Of a stretch of 15,313 bases of DNA, positions 6,477 through 13,696 are shown piece after piece (position 1 is the first letter of the stretch; every line of letters starts with the position of its first letter). A model generated the notes under the pieces. The model had not been told where the DNA came from. It saw nothing but the letters and a program-made list of their open reading frames with translations, and did not search any database. The translations under genes were made by a program, and so were the position numbers. The stretch is from the NCBI GenBank assembly GCA_934757255.1, contig CAKVLL010000040.1:1-15313 (forward strand), read 5' to 3'. The DNA is from an uncultured Candidatus Melainabacteria bacterium (lineage in GTDB: Bacteria; Cyanobacteriota; Vampirovibrionia; Gastranaerophilales; Gastranaerophilaceae).

Positions 6477-7695
6477 TTGTACACTCTATATATTCATTAA
6501 AATATTTACATTCAGCAGCTGCACAATTTATATCATGATATTTTTTAAAGGCGCTTGCCATACAGCCCGTATTACAAATTGAGATATACTTGCAATTTTT
6601 ACATTTAGTTGTTTTTAAATCTCGAACTTGAAAGTAAGGAGTATTAAATCGATTAGCCCAAATATCATAAAAATTACTATTTCTTAGATTCCCCAATAAA
6701 GCTTCTTCACTCTCATCAGCAGAACAAAAAAAGATATCTCCATTTGCAGCGATTGTAAATTTATTATGATTATGACAGGAAAAACATTTGTTAATGGCGG
6801 TGTTACTATTGTTTGCTATTGTTAAATAATTATCAAGAAGTTTTCTACCGTAACAATTGTTAACAAAATCAAAAAAATCTAGAGTTTTTAACTTAATAAA
6901 AATATCAGGATAATTTTGCATTTCTTTGTAAAACATATAATTTATTTTAAATATTTGTTCTTCGGATGGTTTCAAATATTTGTGTTTTTCATTACAAACA
7001 TTAAACCTATTAATAGAAAGTTTATATACATCTAATTCTCTGCATATATTAAGTAGGTTTATAGCATTATCAACATTAGTTGATGTAAGTGTAAAATTTA
7101 TTTGAACAGGGATATTGTAAGCTCGTAGCAATTTAATAGATTCAATAGCCTTTTTAAAAGTACCATCACCTCTTATCAAATCATGCGTATTTTTATCAAC
7201 ACCATCTAAACTAACTTGGATTAAGTCTGTTTTTGGATAAATAAATTGTGCTAGCTTTTTTGCAATACTGCGATTCAGTAAAGTGCCGTTGGTTTGTATT
7301 ATTAATGGTATGTAATATGTTTTTATATATTTAACTATTTTCAAAAAGTCTTTATTTAATAAAGGTTCACCTCCAGTTAATAGTATTGACATTATATTTA
7401 AATCATTTATTAAAAAGTCAAGAATTTGCATTATTTCAGAAAAATTAAAATCATCGCTTGGATTATATTTTTCTGGTATATCAGAGAAAAAACAGTGTTT
7501 ACAACGTAAGTTGCAAGCAGATGTTATTTTAAGAAAAACATTAATAGGGTATTCATAAACAAATCCTTTTGGAAGAGAATATTTATATTTTTGCATACAA
7601 GAAAGCAAATCCAAATTTACCTTGGACTTGCTTTCTTGTTTATTTCTTTCTATAAATTTTTCAAAACAATAATCTAAAATTTCATTTGCTACCAT
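6469..7695 (-). CDS. Radical SAM/SPASM peptide-modifying enzyme
   Basis: I take ATG 7695 (408 residues); a TTG two codons upstream is the only extension. The radical SAM cluster motif is C61-N-L-R-C65-K-H-C68, and the SAM-contacting G-G-E-P motif is at 108-111. The C-terminal SPASM domain shows the canonical spacing: C307-x11-G-x4-C324, then C365-x2-C368-x5-C374-x3-C378 and a final Cys at 391 or 396. These should hold auxiliary [4Fe-4S] clusters. Enzymes of this architecture abstract hydrogen atoms from peptide side chains to form thioether, carbon-carbon or epimerised products. The gene starts 12 nt after a small Cys-ended peptide gene and is coupled to a PqqD-like gene, which points to a RiPP maturase. 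The exact chemistry cannot be read from sequence. The first ~45 residues precede the radical SAM core and may contact the substrate. Confidence 0.93.
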   Translation of the reverse strand: MVANEILDYCFEKFIERNKQESKSKVNLDLLSCMQKYKYSLPKGFVYEYPINVFLKITSACNLRCKHCFFSDIPEKYNPSDDFNFSEIMQILDFLINDLNIMSILLTGGEPLLNKDFLKIVKYIKTYYIPLIIQTNGTLLNRSIAKKLAQFIYPKTDLIQVSLDGVDKNTHDLIRGDGTFKKAIESIKLLRAYNIPVQINFTLTSTNVDNAINLLNICRELDVYKLSINRFNVCNEKHKYLKPSEEQIFKINYMFYKEMQNYPDIFIKLKTLDFFDFVNNCYGRKLLDNYLTIANNSNTAINKCFSCHNHNKFTIAANGDIFFCSADESEEALLGNLRNSNFYDIWANRFNTPYFQVRDLKTTKCKNCKYISICNTGCMASAFKKYHDINCAAAECKYFNEYIECTNE

Positions 7696-7707
7696 AGTCA
7701 ATTAGCT

Positions 7708-7959
7708 TTATACACAATATTCTCTTAAATAGCATTCAGCAGGATCTGCTGGTCCTTCGTAATCGCTACATTTCATAACAAATGAGTCTACGGAATTAGG
7801 TTCTTTTATACTATTTTTGATTCCTAAAATACCAAGACTACTCATTGCAATCTTCTTCGGTAAATCAATATGCTTTGCAACATTCTTTACTTTGTTTTTA
7901 CTACTCAACATTAATCCATTAGCATTTGACGAATTAAAACCTGATACACCTCTAACCAT
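7708..7959 (-). CDS. Putative RiPP precursor peptide (83 aa, three Cys near the C-terminus)
   Basis: The N-terminal part (1-57) is Ser/Asn/Lys-rich with a short hydrophobic stretch (I-A-M-S-S-L-G-I-L-G-I, 37-47), as expected of a leader. The last 20 residues contain all three cysteines (C64, C76, C82; spacing C-x11-C-x5-C-V) plus acidic, Pro and Tyr residues (Y67-E68-G-P, P73-A-E75-C76-Y77-L-R-E80-Y81-C82). A Cys/Tyr/Glu-rich end after a polar leader, immediately upstream of a radical SAM/SPASM enzyme and a PqqD-like protein, is the standard layout of a radical-SAM RiPP. The gene has a strong AAAGAGG site and a consensus promoter, fitting a peptide needed in excess over its enzymes. I recognise no known precursor family. 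Thioether (sactipeptide or ranthipeptide) or Tyr/Glu carbon cross-links are all possible. The leader cleavage site is unknown, and no protease or exporter is adjacent. Confidence 0.75.
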   Translation of the reverse strand: MVRGVSGFNSSNANGLMLSSKNKVKNVAKHIDLPKKIAMSSLGILGIKNSIKEPNSVDSFVMKCSDYEGPADPAECYLREYCV

Positions 7960-7967
7960 TTTTATTA

Positions 7968-7974
7968 CCTCTTT
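7968..7974 (-). promoter_or_regulatory. Strong ribosome binding site of the peptide gene
   Basis: Read on the minus strand this is AAAGAGG, 8 nt before the ATG at 7959. It fixes the start codon and predicts much stronger translation than the weak sites before the two maturase genes. Confidence 0.8.
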
Positions 7975-7988
7975 AAAAATACAGTAGA

Positions 7989-8017
7989 ATTATACAATAA
8001 TTAGTATACGATGTCAA
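7989..8017 (-). promoter_or_regulatory. Consensus sigma-70 type promoter for the peptide cassette
   Basis: On the minus strand, TTGACA (8017-8012) and TATAAT (7994-7989) are both perfect hexamers with an ideal 17-bp spacer. Transcription should start near 7982, giving a leader of about 20-25 nt before the peptide ATG. The promoter lies in the 65-bp gap after the upstream gene, so the cassette can be expressed independently of it. Confidence 0.88.
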
Positions 8018-8024
8018 TTATATT

Positions 8025-9446
8025 TTATAATTCATACATTAACCATACATTTTTTTTGTAATCATAACCGCTATGTAAAAATTTTTCTAAATCTTTTTTT
8101 TGACAAGATATTGGGACGCAACCCAAACGTAAATACAAAAATACAGGAGAGTGTTTGACATTATTAAATGCTAAAGCTTCTATAAAAACTTTTTTTATAT
8201 TATTTAATTCCCCAAATTCTTTTAAACAGTTAATTAAAGGTACTGATACGTTCTGAAATCTTTGTAAATTAAAATTTTTAAGATTTTTGACATAATAATA
8301 CTTTTCGTTGTTTTGTAAAACTTTTTCAAGAACATTTACAGGTACTGAATTATCTTCGCTAATTAACTTTTTCATTTCTTTTTGATTATATTCTTCTAGG
8401 TAAACTTCTGCAATTTCATTATCTTTTATTAGCTGTGATAATTTTGCATTTAGATTATTAATATCTTTTAAGTTATTTGTTTGGATATAATAGTTGTATT
8501 TTTTTTCTATTGTCGAAATTAGTTTGTATACATTCTTGTTATATTTATAAGCTTTAAATCTATATCCTCTATCGGTATTTGCAAAAGTAAGTATTGCGTC
8601 TGTATTTGCTTTTTTTTGCTTATCGTATATTTGAGTTCTTTTGATTATAATATCTCCATTTGGCAATTTATTTCCAGGGACAAGATTATTTAAAGGTATT
8701 TTGTTAAATATAAGAGCTTCAATCGATGAGGTATTAATACCATTACTAATTAGTAAGTGCTCAATAGTATCATATTTTTTTGCCAGTAATTGTATTTTGT
8801 TTAGTTCATCTTTTGAAAAAATAAAATCGTACGTGTCATCAGATTTATCCAAGTATGAAATTATTTTTTTTATTACGTTATTTTTCTTTTTTATTAATTC
8901 TTGTAATGATATATTGTCAAGCATTCTTGCATACTTTTGAGAAAAATTATTTTCGTTGTTATAACCTTTGATTATATAATTGAGTTTTTCTCTTGGGTGA
9001 ATAAAATATGAATCATTTTTACCATATTGTAAGAGTTTAGGAGTTTTATTCTTTATGCAAAAATTAATATTTGGCAAATAAAGAATTTTATTAGAATTAT
9101 TTATATTATCAATAATATTAAATTTCAAATTTTCAAATTTTATTTTTTTTAATAATCTAGATGTGATTTTAGTATTATTTTTATAATATAAGAAGATTCC
9201 GCGTTGAACTGTATTGATTAATGCTTGAGAAACAATTGTATTTATTTTTTCTAATAATGATAAAAAATTATATGAATAAGAATTAGAATAATTGCTGAAT
9301 AAGTGCAATTTCACATTATCGTAATATTTTAAATCCTCACTCGGATAAACGCCACATTTTGCACGTAAATTGTATGCATTATGCAGCTTATACATGCTTT
9401 TAAAATTCTTATTATATTTATATGAAATGCGATAATCCCTAACCAT
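8025..9446 (-). CDS. Asn/Lys/Tyr-rich 473-residue protein with a possible GNAT-like C-terminus, unknown function
   Basis: I do not recognise this protein as a whole. It is extremely rich in Asn, Lys, Ile and Tyr, more AT-rich than the leuC or oad genes, with no signal peptide or obvious membrane helix. The middle contains helical charged stretches (for example around 180-235) and a small beta-type segment with P-G-N-K-L-P-N-G-D-I-I-I-K. The C-terminus, K-V-F-I-E-A-L-A-F-N-N...S433-P-V-F-L-Y438-L-R-L-G442-C-V-P, resembles the last motif of GNAT acetyltransferases (…A…S…fY…lGF), where a Tyr packs near the CoA thiol. This is a weak resemblance. It ends 65 bp before the peptide gene on the same strand, so a link to the cassette (tailoring, immunity or export) is possible but unproven because the cassette has its own promoter. 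No clear ribosome binding site precedes the ATG. Confidence 0.75.
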   Translation of the reverse strand: MVRDYRISYKYNKNFKSMYKLHNAYNLRAKCGVYPSEDLKYYDNVKLHLFSNYSNSYSYNFLSLLEKINTIVSQALINTVQRGIFLYYKNNTKITSRLLKKIKFENLKFNIIDNINNSNKILYLPNINFCIKNKTPKLLQYGKNDSYFIHPREKLNYIIKGYNNENNFSQKYARMLDNISLQELIKKKNNVIKKIISYLDKSDDTYDFIFSKDELNKIQLLAKKYDTIEHLLISNGINTSSIEALIFNKIPLNNLVPGNKLPNGDIIIKRTQIYDKQKKANTDAILTFANTDRGYRFKAYKYNKNVYKLISTIEKKYNYYIQTNNLKDINNLNAKLSQLIKDNEIAEVYLEEYNQKEMKKLISEDNSVPVNVLEKVLQNNEKYYYVKNLKNFNLQRFQNVSVPLINCLKEFGELNNIKKVFIEALAFNNVKHSPVFLYLRLGCVPISCQKKDLEKFLHSGYDYKKNVWLMYEL

Positions 9447-9473
9447 AGTATAAGTTAATTAAATTTTTACTTT

Positions 9474-9482
9474 ACTATAGCA
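9474..9482 (-). promoter_or_regulatory. Candidate extended -10 promoter for the 473-residue protein
   Basis: Minus strand reads TG-C-TATAGT (9482-9474), an extended -10 match about 28 bases before the ATG at 9446. No convincing -35 is present. It is back to back with the birA promoter. Confidence 0.4.
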
Positions 9483-9514
9483 TAAAATTTTTAATACTGG
9501 TACTGTGTTTATTA

Positions 9515-9520
9515 TATAAT
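9515..9520 (+). promoter_or_regulatory. -10 box of birA, predicting a leaderless or near-leaderless transcript
   Basis: A perfect TATAAT ends only 7 bases before the birA ATG (9528), so a start site at the usual distance would fall at or next to the A of the ATG. No ribosome binding site exists upstream, which is consistent with leaderless translation. The best -35 candidate is TTAATA (9491-9496, 18-bp spacer), which is weak. Confidence 0.5.
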
Positions 9521-9527
9521 TAAATCT

Positions 9528-10247
9528 ATGGAATGTATTTTTTTAGAAGAGGTTGAGTCGACAAATAAATATGCTAAAGAGCATATAAAAGATTATAGCG
9601 ACATGACCCTGATTTACACTGATAATCAGACAAATGGGCGCGGAAGATTAGATAGAAAATGGTCTTATGCCGGCAAAGATAATATTTATGCAAGCATAAT
9701 TTTAAAGCCATCAGAAGATATGAAAGATATCTATTCAAATTTAACACAATTTTTGTGTTTAATGCTCGCTCAAACATTTGAAGAATACGGAGTTGTGCCA
9801 ACAATAAAATGGCCAAATGATATTCAAATTAATGGAAAAAAAATATCCGGAATTTTAGCCGAAGGGGTTATAGAAAATGGAAAACTTGAAGGTTTAATCT
9901 TAGGTTTTGGCGTAAATTTGAATACAAAGATAGATTTTTTATCTAAAATTAATCAGCCTGCAACTTCTTTAAATATTGAAACAGGGCATTTTATAGATAA
10001 GAAAATTTTCTTAAAAAAACTGTTAGAAAAATTTTGTTTGTTATATGATAGATTTATTGAGAATGGTTTTTTATTAATTAAAAACGATTACGTAAAAAGA
10101 GCCGGGTTTCTCAATAAGGAAATTACTGTAAAAGTTTTTGATAAACAAATCAGTGGAATTGCTGAAAGTATAACTGATACAGGCGCGTTAAATTTAAGAG
10201 ATAGCGATAATAATTTACATACACTTTTAATAGGAGATATTTTATGA
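9528..10247 (+). CDS. birA: Biotin--protein ligase (BirA, catalytic type without DNA-binding domain)
   Basis: This enzyme activates biotin with ATP and attaches it to a lysine of biotin-dependent carboxylases or decarboxylases. The 239-residue protein begins directly in the catalytic core (E-E-V-E-S-T-N-K-Y-A, 7-16). It has the biotinyl-AMP loop N-G-R-G-R (36-40), K-W-P-N-D (94-98), the G-K-K-I-S-G-I-L-A-E segment with the conserved Lys105 (103-112), G-F-G-V-N-L-N (126-132) and the small C-terminal beta domain. It lacks the N-terminal winged helix of E. coli BirA, so it should not be a repressor. Its stop overlaps the start of oadG by 4 nt (ATGA), making it the first gene of the oxaloacetate decarboxylase operon. 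Its natural substrate is therefore very likely the biotinyl domain of OadA two genes downstream, though other biotin proteins in the cell may also be served. Confidence 0.93.
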   Translation: MECIFLEEVESTNKYAKEHIKDYSDMTLIYTDNQTNGRGRLDRKWSYAGKDNIYASIILKPSEDMKDIYSNLTQFLCLMLAQTFEEYGVVPTIKWPNDIQINGKKISGILAEGVIENGKLEGLILGFGVNLNTKIDFLSKINQPATSLNIETGHFIDKKIFLKKLLEKFCLLYDRFIENGFLLIKNDYVKRAGFLNKEITVKVFDKQISGIAESITDTGALNLRDSDNNLHTLLIGDIL

Positions 10248-10477
10248 ATGAATTGTTAGCACAGGGTTTAGCCGTAATGTGCATTGGTATGGGAACTGTT
10301 TTAGCATTTTTATGCACAACAATCCTTTCAATGTTTGTTATGTCTAAGATTGTTAGAAAATTGAACGAAATTTTTCCGGAAGCTATTCCACAACCGGCTG
10401 GCGGAAGAGTTAAGAAATCAGTTGCAGATGATGCAGAAATCGCAGTTGCTATTTTGTCTGCAATGTTCAAAAAATAA
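10244..10477 (+). CDS. oadG: Oxaloacetate decarboxylase gamma subunit (OadG family)
   Basis: OadG is the small membrane anchor that joins the alpha and beta subunits of the Na+ pump. This 77-residue protein has one N-terminal membrane helix (about 7-34, from Q-G-L-A-V-M-C-I-G-M-G to the M-F-V-M-S region) and a short cytosolic tail. The tail ends in D-D-A-E-I-A-V-A-I-L-S-A-M, the typical OadG-family helix. The G-M-G-T-V pattern in the helix also fits the family. It overlaps birA by 4 nt and lies 42 bp before oadA. Many OadG tails carry a His-rich metal-binding end; this one does not. The short length makes assignment depend partly on context, which is unambiguous. Confidence 0.88.
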   Translation: MNELLAQGLAVMCIGMGTVLAFLCTTILSMFVMSKIVRKLNEIFPEAIPQPAGGRVKKSVADDAEIAVAILSAMFKK

Positions 10478-10519
10478 ACTAACTAAATTTTAAAGCAATA
10501 TAAAAGGAAAGGTAAAATT

Positions 10520-12331
10520 ATGTCAAAAAAACTAATTAAAGTTATGGATACGTCATTTCGTGACGGTTTCCAATCAATTTACGGAGCAAAAGTTCTTGTA
10601 GATGATTTTATTCCAGCTTTGCAAGCAGCAGTTGGCGCTGGTTTAAAACACTTTGAAACAGCTGGCGGCGCAAGATTCCAAGCTCCAATATTTTTCTGTA
10701 ATGAAAATGCTTTTGAAACAATGGATAAAATCAGAGCAGCAGTTGGTCCGGACGTTAAATTACAATCTTTAGCAAGAGGCGTTAACGTTGTAGGTCTAAA
10801 CTCTCAACCTCGTGATATTATCGACTTGCACGCAAAAATGTTTGCAAAACACGGTGTTAACGTAGTTAGAAACTTTGATGCTTTGAACGATGTTAACAAC
10901 TTGGTTGATTCTGCAAACTCTATTAAGAAATATGGTATGCAACACGAAGTTACAATTACAATGATGGAACTTCCTTATGGTTGCGAAGGCGCACATGATG
11001 TTGCGTTCTATGAAAGAGTTTTAAGAAATATCTTAGATTCAGGCTTGCCATTTGACAGCTTGGCATTCAAAGATGCTTCTGGTACTTCTCACCCTAGAAA
11101 AGTTTACGAAACAGTTAAAATGGCTCGTGAATTGTTAGGTCAAGATGCACACATCAGATTCCACTCTCACGAAACAGCAGGTACAGGTTTAGCTGCATAC
11201 TTAGCTGCTCTTGATGGTGGTGCTGACGGTATTGACTTAGCTATGAAACCTGTTTCCGGCGGTACTGGTCAACCTGATATTATTTCAATGTGGCACGCTC
11301 TTCGTGGTACTGAATACGATTTAGGCTTAGATATTAAGAAAATTATGGAAACAGAAGAAATCTTCAAAGAATGCATGAAAGATTATCCAATCTCTCCAAT
11401 TTCTTTGGCTGTTAACCCAATTCTAATTCAAGCTCCACTTCCTGGCGGCGCAACAGCTACAACTGTTAACCAATTAAAAGATATGGGTATGTTAGACAAG
11501 TTCCCTAAACTAATTGCTAACATGAAAGAAGTTGTTGAAAGAGGCGGTTTTGCTACATCTGTAACTCCTGTTTCACAATTCTATGCACAACAATCATTCT
11601 TGAATGCAATTACTCCGGAACCATGGCAACAAGCTAACCCTGGTTACGCTAAAATGCTTCTTGGTTACTTCGGTAAAACACCTTGCGAACCTGATCCTGA
11701 ATTGGTTAAATGGGCTCAAGAAAAAGTTGGTATGGAACCTACAACTGAAAAAGTTGTTGATATTAATGAAAAAGATCCTGAAAAAGGTATCGAAGCAGCT
11801 AAGAAAAGACTTGAAGAAGCCGGACTTCCTACAACTGATGAAAACATCTTTATTTCTGCAGCTTGCAAAGATGGTAACGTAGATAAAGGTATTGAATTCT
11901 TGCTTGGCAAAGGTCAGGTTTCTGTTAATAAATCTGCTAATAAAGAAGCCGCTCCAGCAGCTCAAGCATCTGCTTCAGGCGAATATACAATCAAAGTTAA
12001 CGGCAAAAATTATGCAGTTAAACTTGAAGGCGAAAACAAAGCTACTGTTAACGGTAAAGCTTATGATATCAATGTTAAAGCAGGTATTGAACAAAAAGCT
12101 GCTTCAGGTTCAGCTGGTGGTGAAGAAGTTAAAGCTGCATTACCTGGTAACGTATTAAGAATTGAAGTTGCTGAAGGTGATGAAGTTGCTGAAGGCGATG
12201 TATTGCTTGTAGTAGAAGCTATGAAGATGGAAACAGAAGTTAAATCTCCAAAAGCTGGTACTATTCAATCTATCGAAGTTGCTCAAGGTGATAAAATTGT
12301 TACCGGTCAAACATTGGTAACTTTGGGTTAA
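10520..12331 (+). CDS. oadA: Oxaloacetate decarboxylase alpha subunit (carboxyltransferase plus biotinyl domain)
   Basis: This subunit transfers the carboxyl group of oxaloacetate to biotin, yielding pyruvate. In the 603 residues, a TIM-barrel carboxyltransferase (~1-300) has metal-site residues Asp10 (M-D-T-S-F-R-D-G), His215 and His217 (F-H-S-H-E), and the active-site Lys184 (A-F-K-D-A-S-G). A PYC-type conserved domain (~300-465) follows, then an Ala/Ser/Pro linker (~472-487). The C-terminal biotinyl domain (~537-603) carries the biotin lysine 569 in E-A-M-K-M-E-T. A second small beta-like segment (488-520, I-K-V-N-G-K-N-Y-A-V-K-L) precedes it. The barrel motifs differ noticeably from classical OadA (D-T-T-L-R-D-G-H-Q-S, H-C-H-S-T), suggesting a divergent branch; pyruvate carboxylase subunit B is the main alternative, but the oadB and oadG neighbours favour the decarboxylase. 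The ribosome binding site AAAGGAAAGG (10503-10512) is strong. Confidence 0.92.
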   Translation: MSKKLIKVMDTSFRDGFQSIYGAKVLVDDFIPALQAAVGAGLKHFETAGGARFQAPIFFCNENAFETMDKIRAAVGPDVKLQSLARGVNVVGLNSQPRDIIDLHAKMFAKHGVNVVRNFDALNDVNNLVDSANSIKKYGMQHEVTITMMELPYGCEGAHDVAFYERVLRNILDSGLPFDSLAFKDASGTSHPRKVYETVKMARELLGQDAHIRFHSHETAGTGLAAYLAALDGGADGIDLAMKPVSGGTGQPDIISMWHALRGTEYDLGLDIKKIMETEEIFKECMKDYPISPISLAVNPILIQAPLPGGATATTVNQLKDMGMLDKFPKLIANMKEVVERGGFATSVTPVSQFYAQQSFLNAITPEPWQQANPGYAKMLLGYFGKTPCEPDPELVKWAQEKVGMEPTTEKVVDINEKDPEKGIEAAKKRLEEAGLPTTDENIFISAACKDGNVDKGIEFLLGKGQVSVNKSANKEAAPAAQASASGEYTIKVNGKNYAVKLEGENKATVNGKAYDINVKAGIEQKAASGSAGGEEVKAALPGNVLRIEVAEGDEVAEGDVLLVVEAMKMETEVKSPKAGTIQSIEVAQGDKIVTGQTLVTLG

Positions 12332-12350
12332 TAAGGGGAGGTAAATAGTT

Positions 12351-13547
12351 ATGAATATTGCTGACGGTTTACATACTCTTTGGGACTCAACAGGTATAAT
12401 GGGTTTTGTGCATTCTGCACAAAACGCCGTTGCTGATCCAAACTTGCAAGGTTTCGAACAAATCTTGCACATGCACGGACAATGGATTATGATTTTAATC
12501 TGTTTGTTCTTATTATGGCTTGGTATCAAGAAACAATTTGAACCATTGCTTCTTGTTCCTATTGCATTCGGCGGTTTATTATCAAACATTCCAATGCCAT
12601 TAGGTGAAGAAATTGCAGGTCCAAACGGTTTCTTAGGTATAATTTTTGAAGCCGGTATTCACAAAGGCTTGTTCCCATTGATTATTTTCATGGGTGTAGG
12701 TGCAATGACAGACTTTGGTCCTTTGATTGCTAACCCTAAAACAGCTCTTTTAGGTGGTGCTGCTCAATTCGGTATCTTCGGTGCTTTGTTGATGGCATAC
12801 TGCTTATTTGGTTTCTCAATGCCGGAAGCTGCATCTATCGGTATTATCGGTGGCGCTGACGGTCCTACTTCAATTTATGTAACAACTAAATTAGCTGAAA
12901 ACTTGCTTGGACCTATCGCAGTTGCAGCATACTCTTATATGGCTTTAGTTCCTGTTATCCAACCTCCTATCATGAAGTTGTTTACAACAGAAGCTGAACG
13001 TAAAATTCAAATGACTCAGTTAAGAGATGTTTCAAAGAGAGAAAAAATTGTATTCCCTCTAATGATTCTTCTTCTTTGCGTAATCTTACTTCCAAGTGCT
13101 TGCCCTCTTTTAGGTGCATTATGCTTCGGTAACTTATGTAAAGAATGCGGTGTTGTTGAAAGATTGTCTGACACTATGCAAAATGCCTTAATCAATATTG
13201 TTACAATATTCTTAGGCTTGTCAGTTGGTTCAAAATTATCAGCAAACCAATTCTTAACAGTTCAAACTTTATTCATCTTATTACTTGGTGTAATTGCATT
13301 CTCACTTGCAACTGCAGCCGGTGTTTTGATGGCTAAATTAATGAACTTATGTTCAAAAGAAAAAATCAACCCACTTATTGGTTCTGCAGGCGTTTCAGCA
13401 GTTCCAATGGCAGCTCGTGTATCTAATAAAGTTGGTCTTGAAGCTAACCCTCAAAACTTCTTGTTAATGCACGCAATGGGGCCAAACGTTTCTGGTGTAA
13501 TCGGTTCTGCCGTAGCAGCAGGTGTTCTATTAGCACTTTGCCACTAG
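12351..13547 (+). CDS. oadB: Na+-translocating oxaloacetate decarboxylase beta subunit (OadB)
   Basis: OadB is the membrane pump: it decarboxylates carboxybiotin on OadA and couples this to Na+ export, consuming a periplasmic proton. The 398-residue protein has about nine or more hydrophobic segments and the family signatures G-E-E-I-A-G-P-N (85-92), D-F-G-P-L-I-A-N-P-K-T (121-131), G-A-A-Q-F-G-I-F (136-143) and G-G-A-D-G-P-T (167-173). Asp170 corresponds to the Asp203 known to be essential in Klebsiella OadB. Length matches the family (about 375-430). The start has an excellent site, GGGGAGGT (12334-12341). It is the last gene of the birA-oadG-oadA-oadB operon and is followed by a strong terminator. 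Methylmalonyl- and glutaconyl-CoA decarboxylase beta subunits are homologous, but the alpha subunit here is of the oxaloacetate type. Confidence 0.95.
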   Translation: MNIADGLHTLWDSTGIMGFVHSAQNAVADPNLQGFEQILHMHGQWIMILICLFLLWLGIKKQFEPLLLVPIAFGGLLSNIPMPLGEEIAGPNGFLGIIFEAGIHKGLFPLIIFMGVGAMTDFGPLIANPKTALLGGAAQFGIFGALLMAYCLFGFSMPEAASIGIIGGADGPTSIYVTTKLAENLLGPIAVAAYSYMALVPVIQPPIMKLFTTEAERKIQMTQLRDVSKREKIVFPLMILLLCVILLPSACPLLGALCFGNLCKECGVVERLSDTMQNALINIVTIFLGLSVGSKLSANQFLTVQTLFILLLGVIAFSLATAAGVLMAKLMNLCSKEKINPLIGSAGVSAVPMAARVSNKVGLEANPQNFLLMHAMGPNVSGVIGSAVAAGVLLALCH

Positions 13548-13575
13548 AAAAAAGCGGACACGATTTACAAAAATT

Positions 13576-13614
13576 AAAAAAGTGGCGCGAACGATGTTCG
13601 CGCCACTTTTTTTT
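13576..13614. terminator. Strong bidirectional terminator after oadB
   Basis: AAAAAAGTGGCGCGAAC (13576-13592) pairs perfectly with its complement at 13596-13612 across a 3-nt GAT loop. It contains a GC-rich 11-bp core and ends in a run of eight T. On the minus strand the A-rich flank gives a T-tract, so it can also end mfd, whose stop is at 13697. The remaining gap 13615-13696 shows nothing recognisable. Confidence 0.95.
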
Positions 13615-13696
13615 AATATAAAAACTTTCATCAATGTAAAAAATACTGATTGAAACAGAAAATGCTTGGCGATGCAAAATTGGATTAATTGATATT

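Noticed and set aside
8641..8940. 99-aa plus-strand hydrophobic reading frame
   Set aside because: It is antisense to the 473-residue gene; Phe/Ile/Ser richness is what A-rich Asn/Lys codons give on the opposite strand.
11594..11965. Several overlapping frames on both strands inside oadA
   Set aside because: They are shadows of the biotin subunit gene, whose frame is uninterrupted and carries all conserved motifs.
13444..13677. 77-aa minus-strand frame across the oadB end and terminator
   Set aside because: It runs through the perfect terminator hairpin and antisense to oadB, with no family resemblance.
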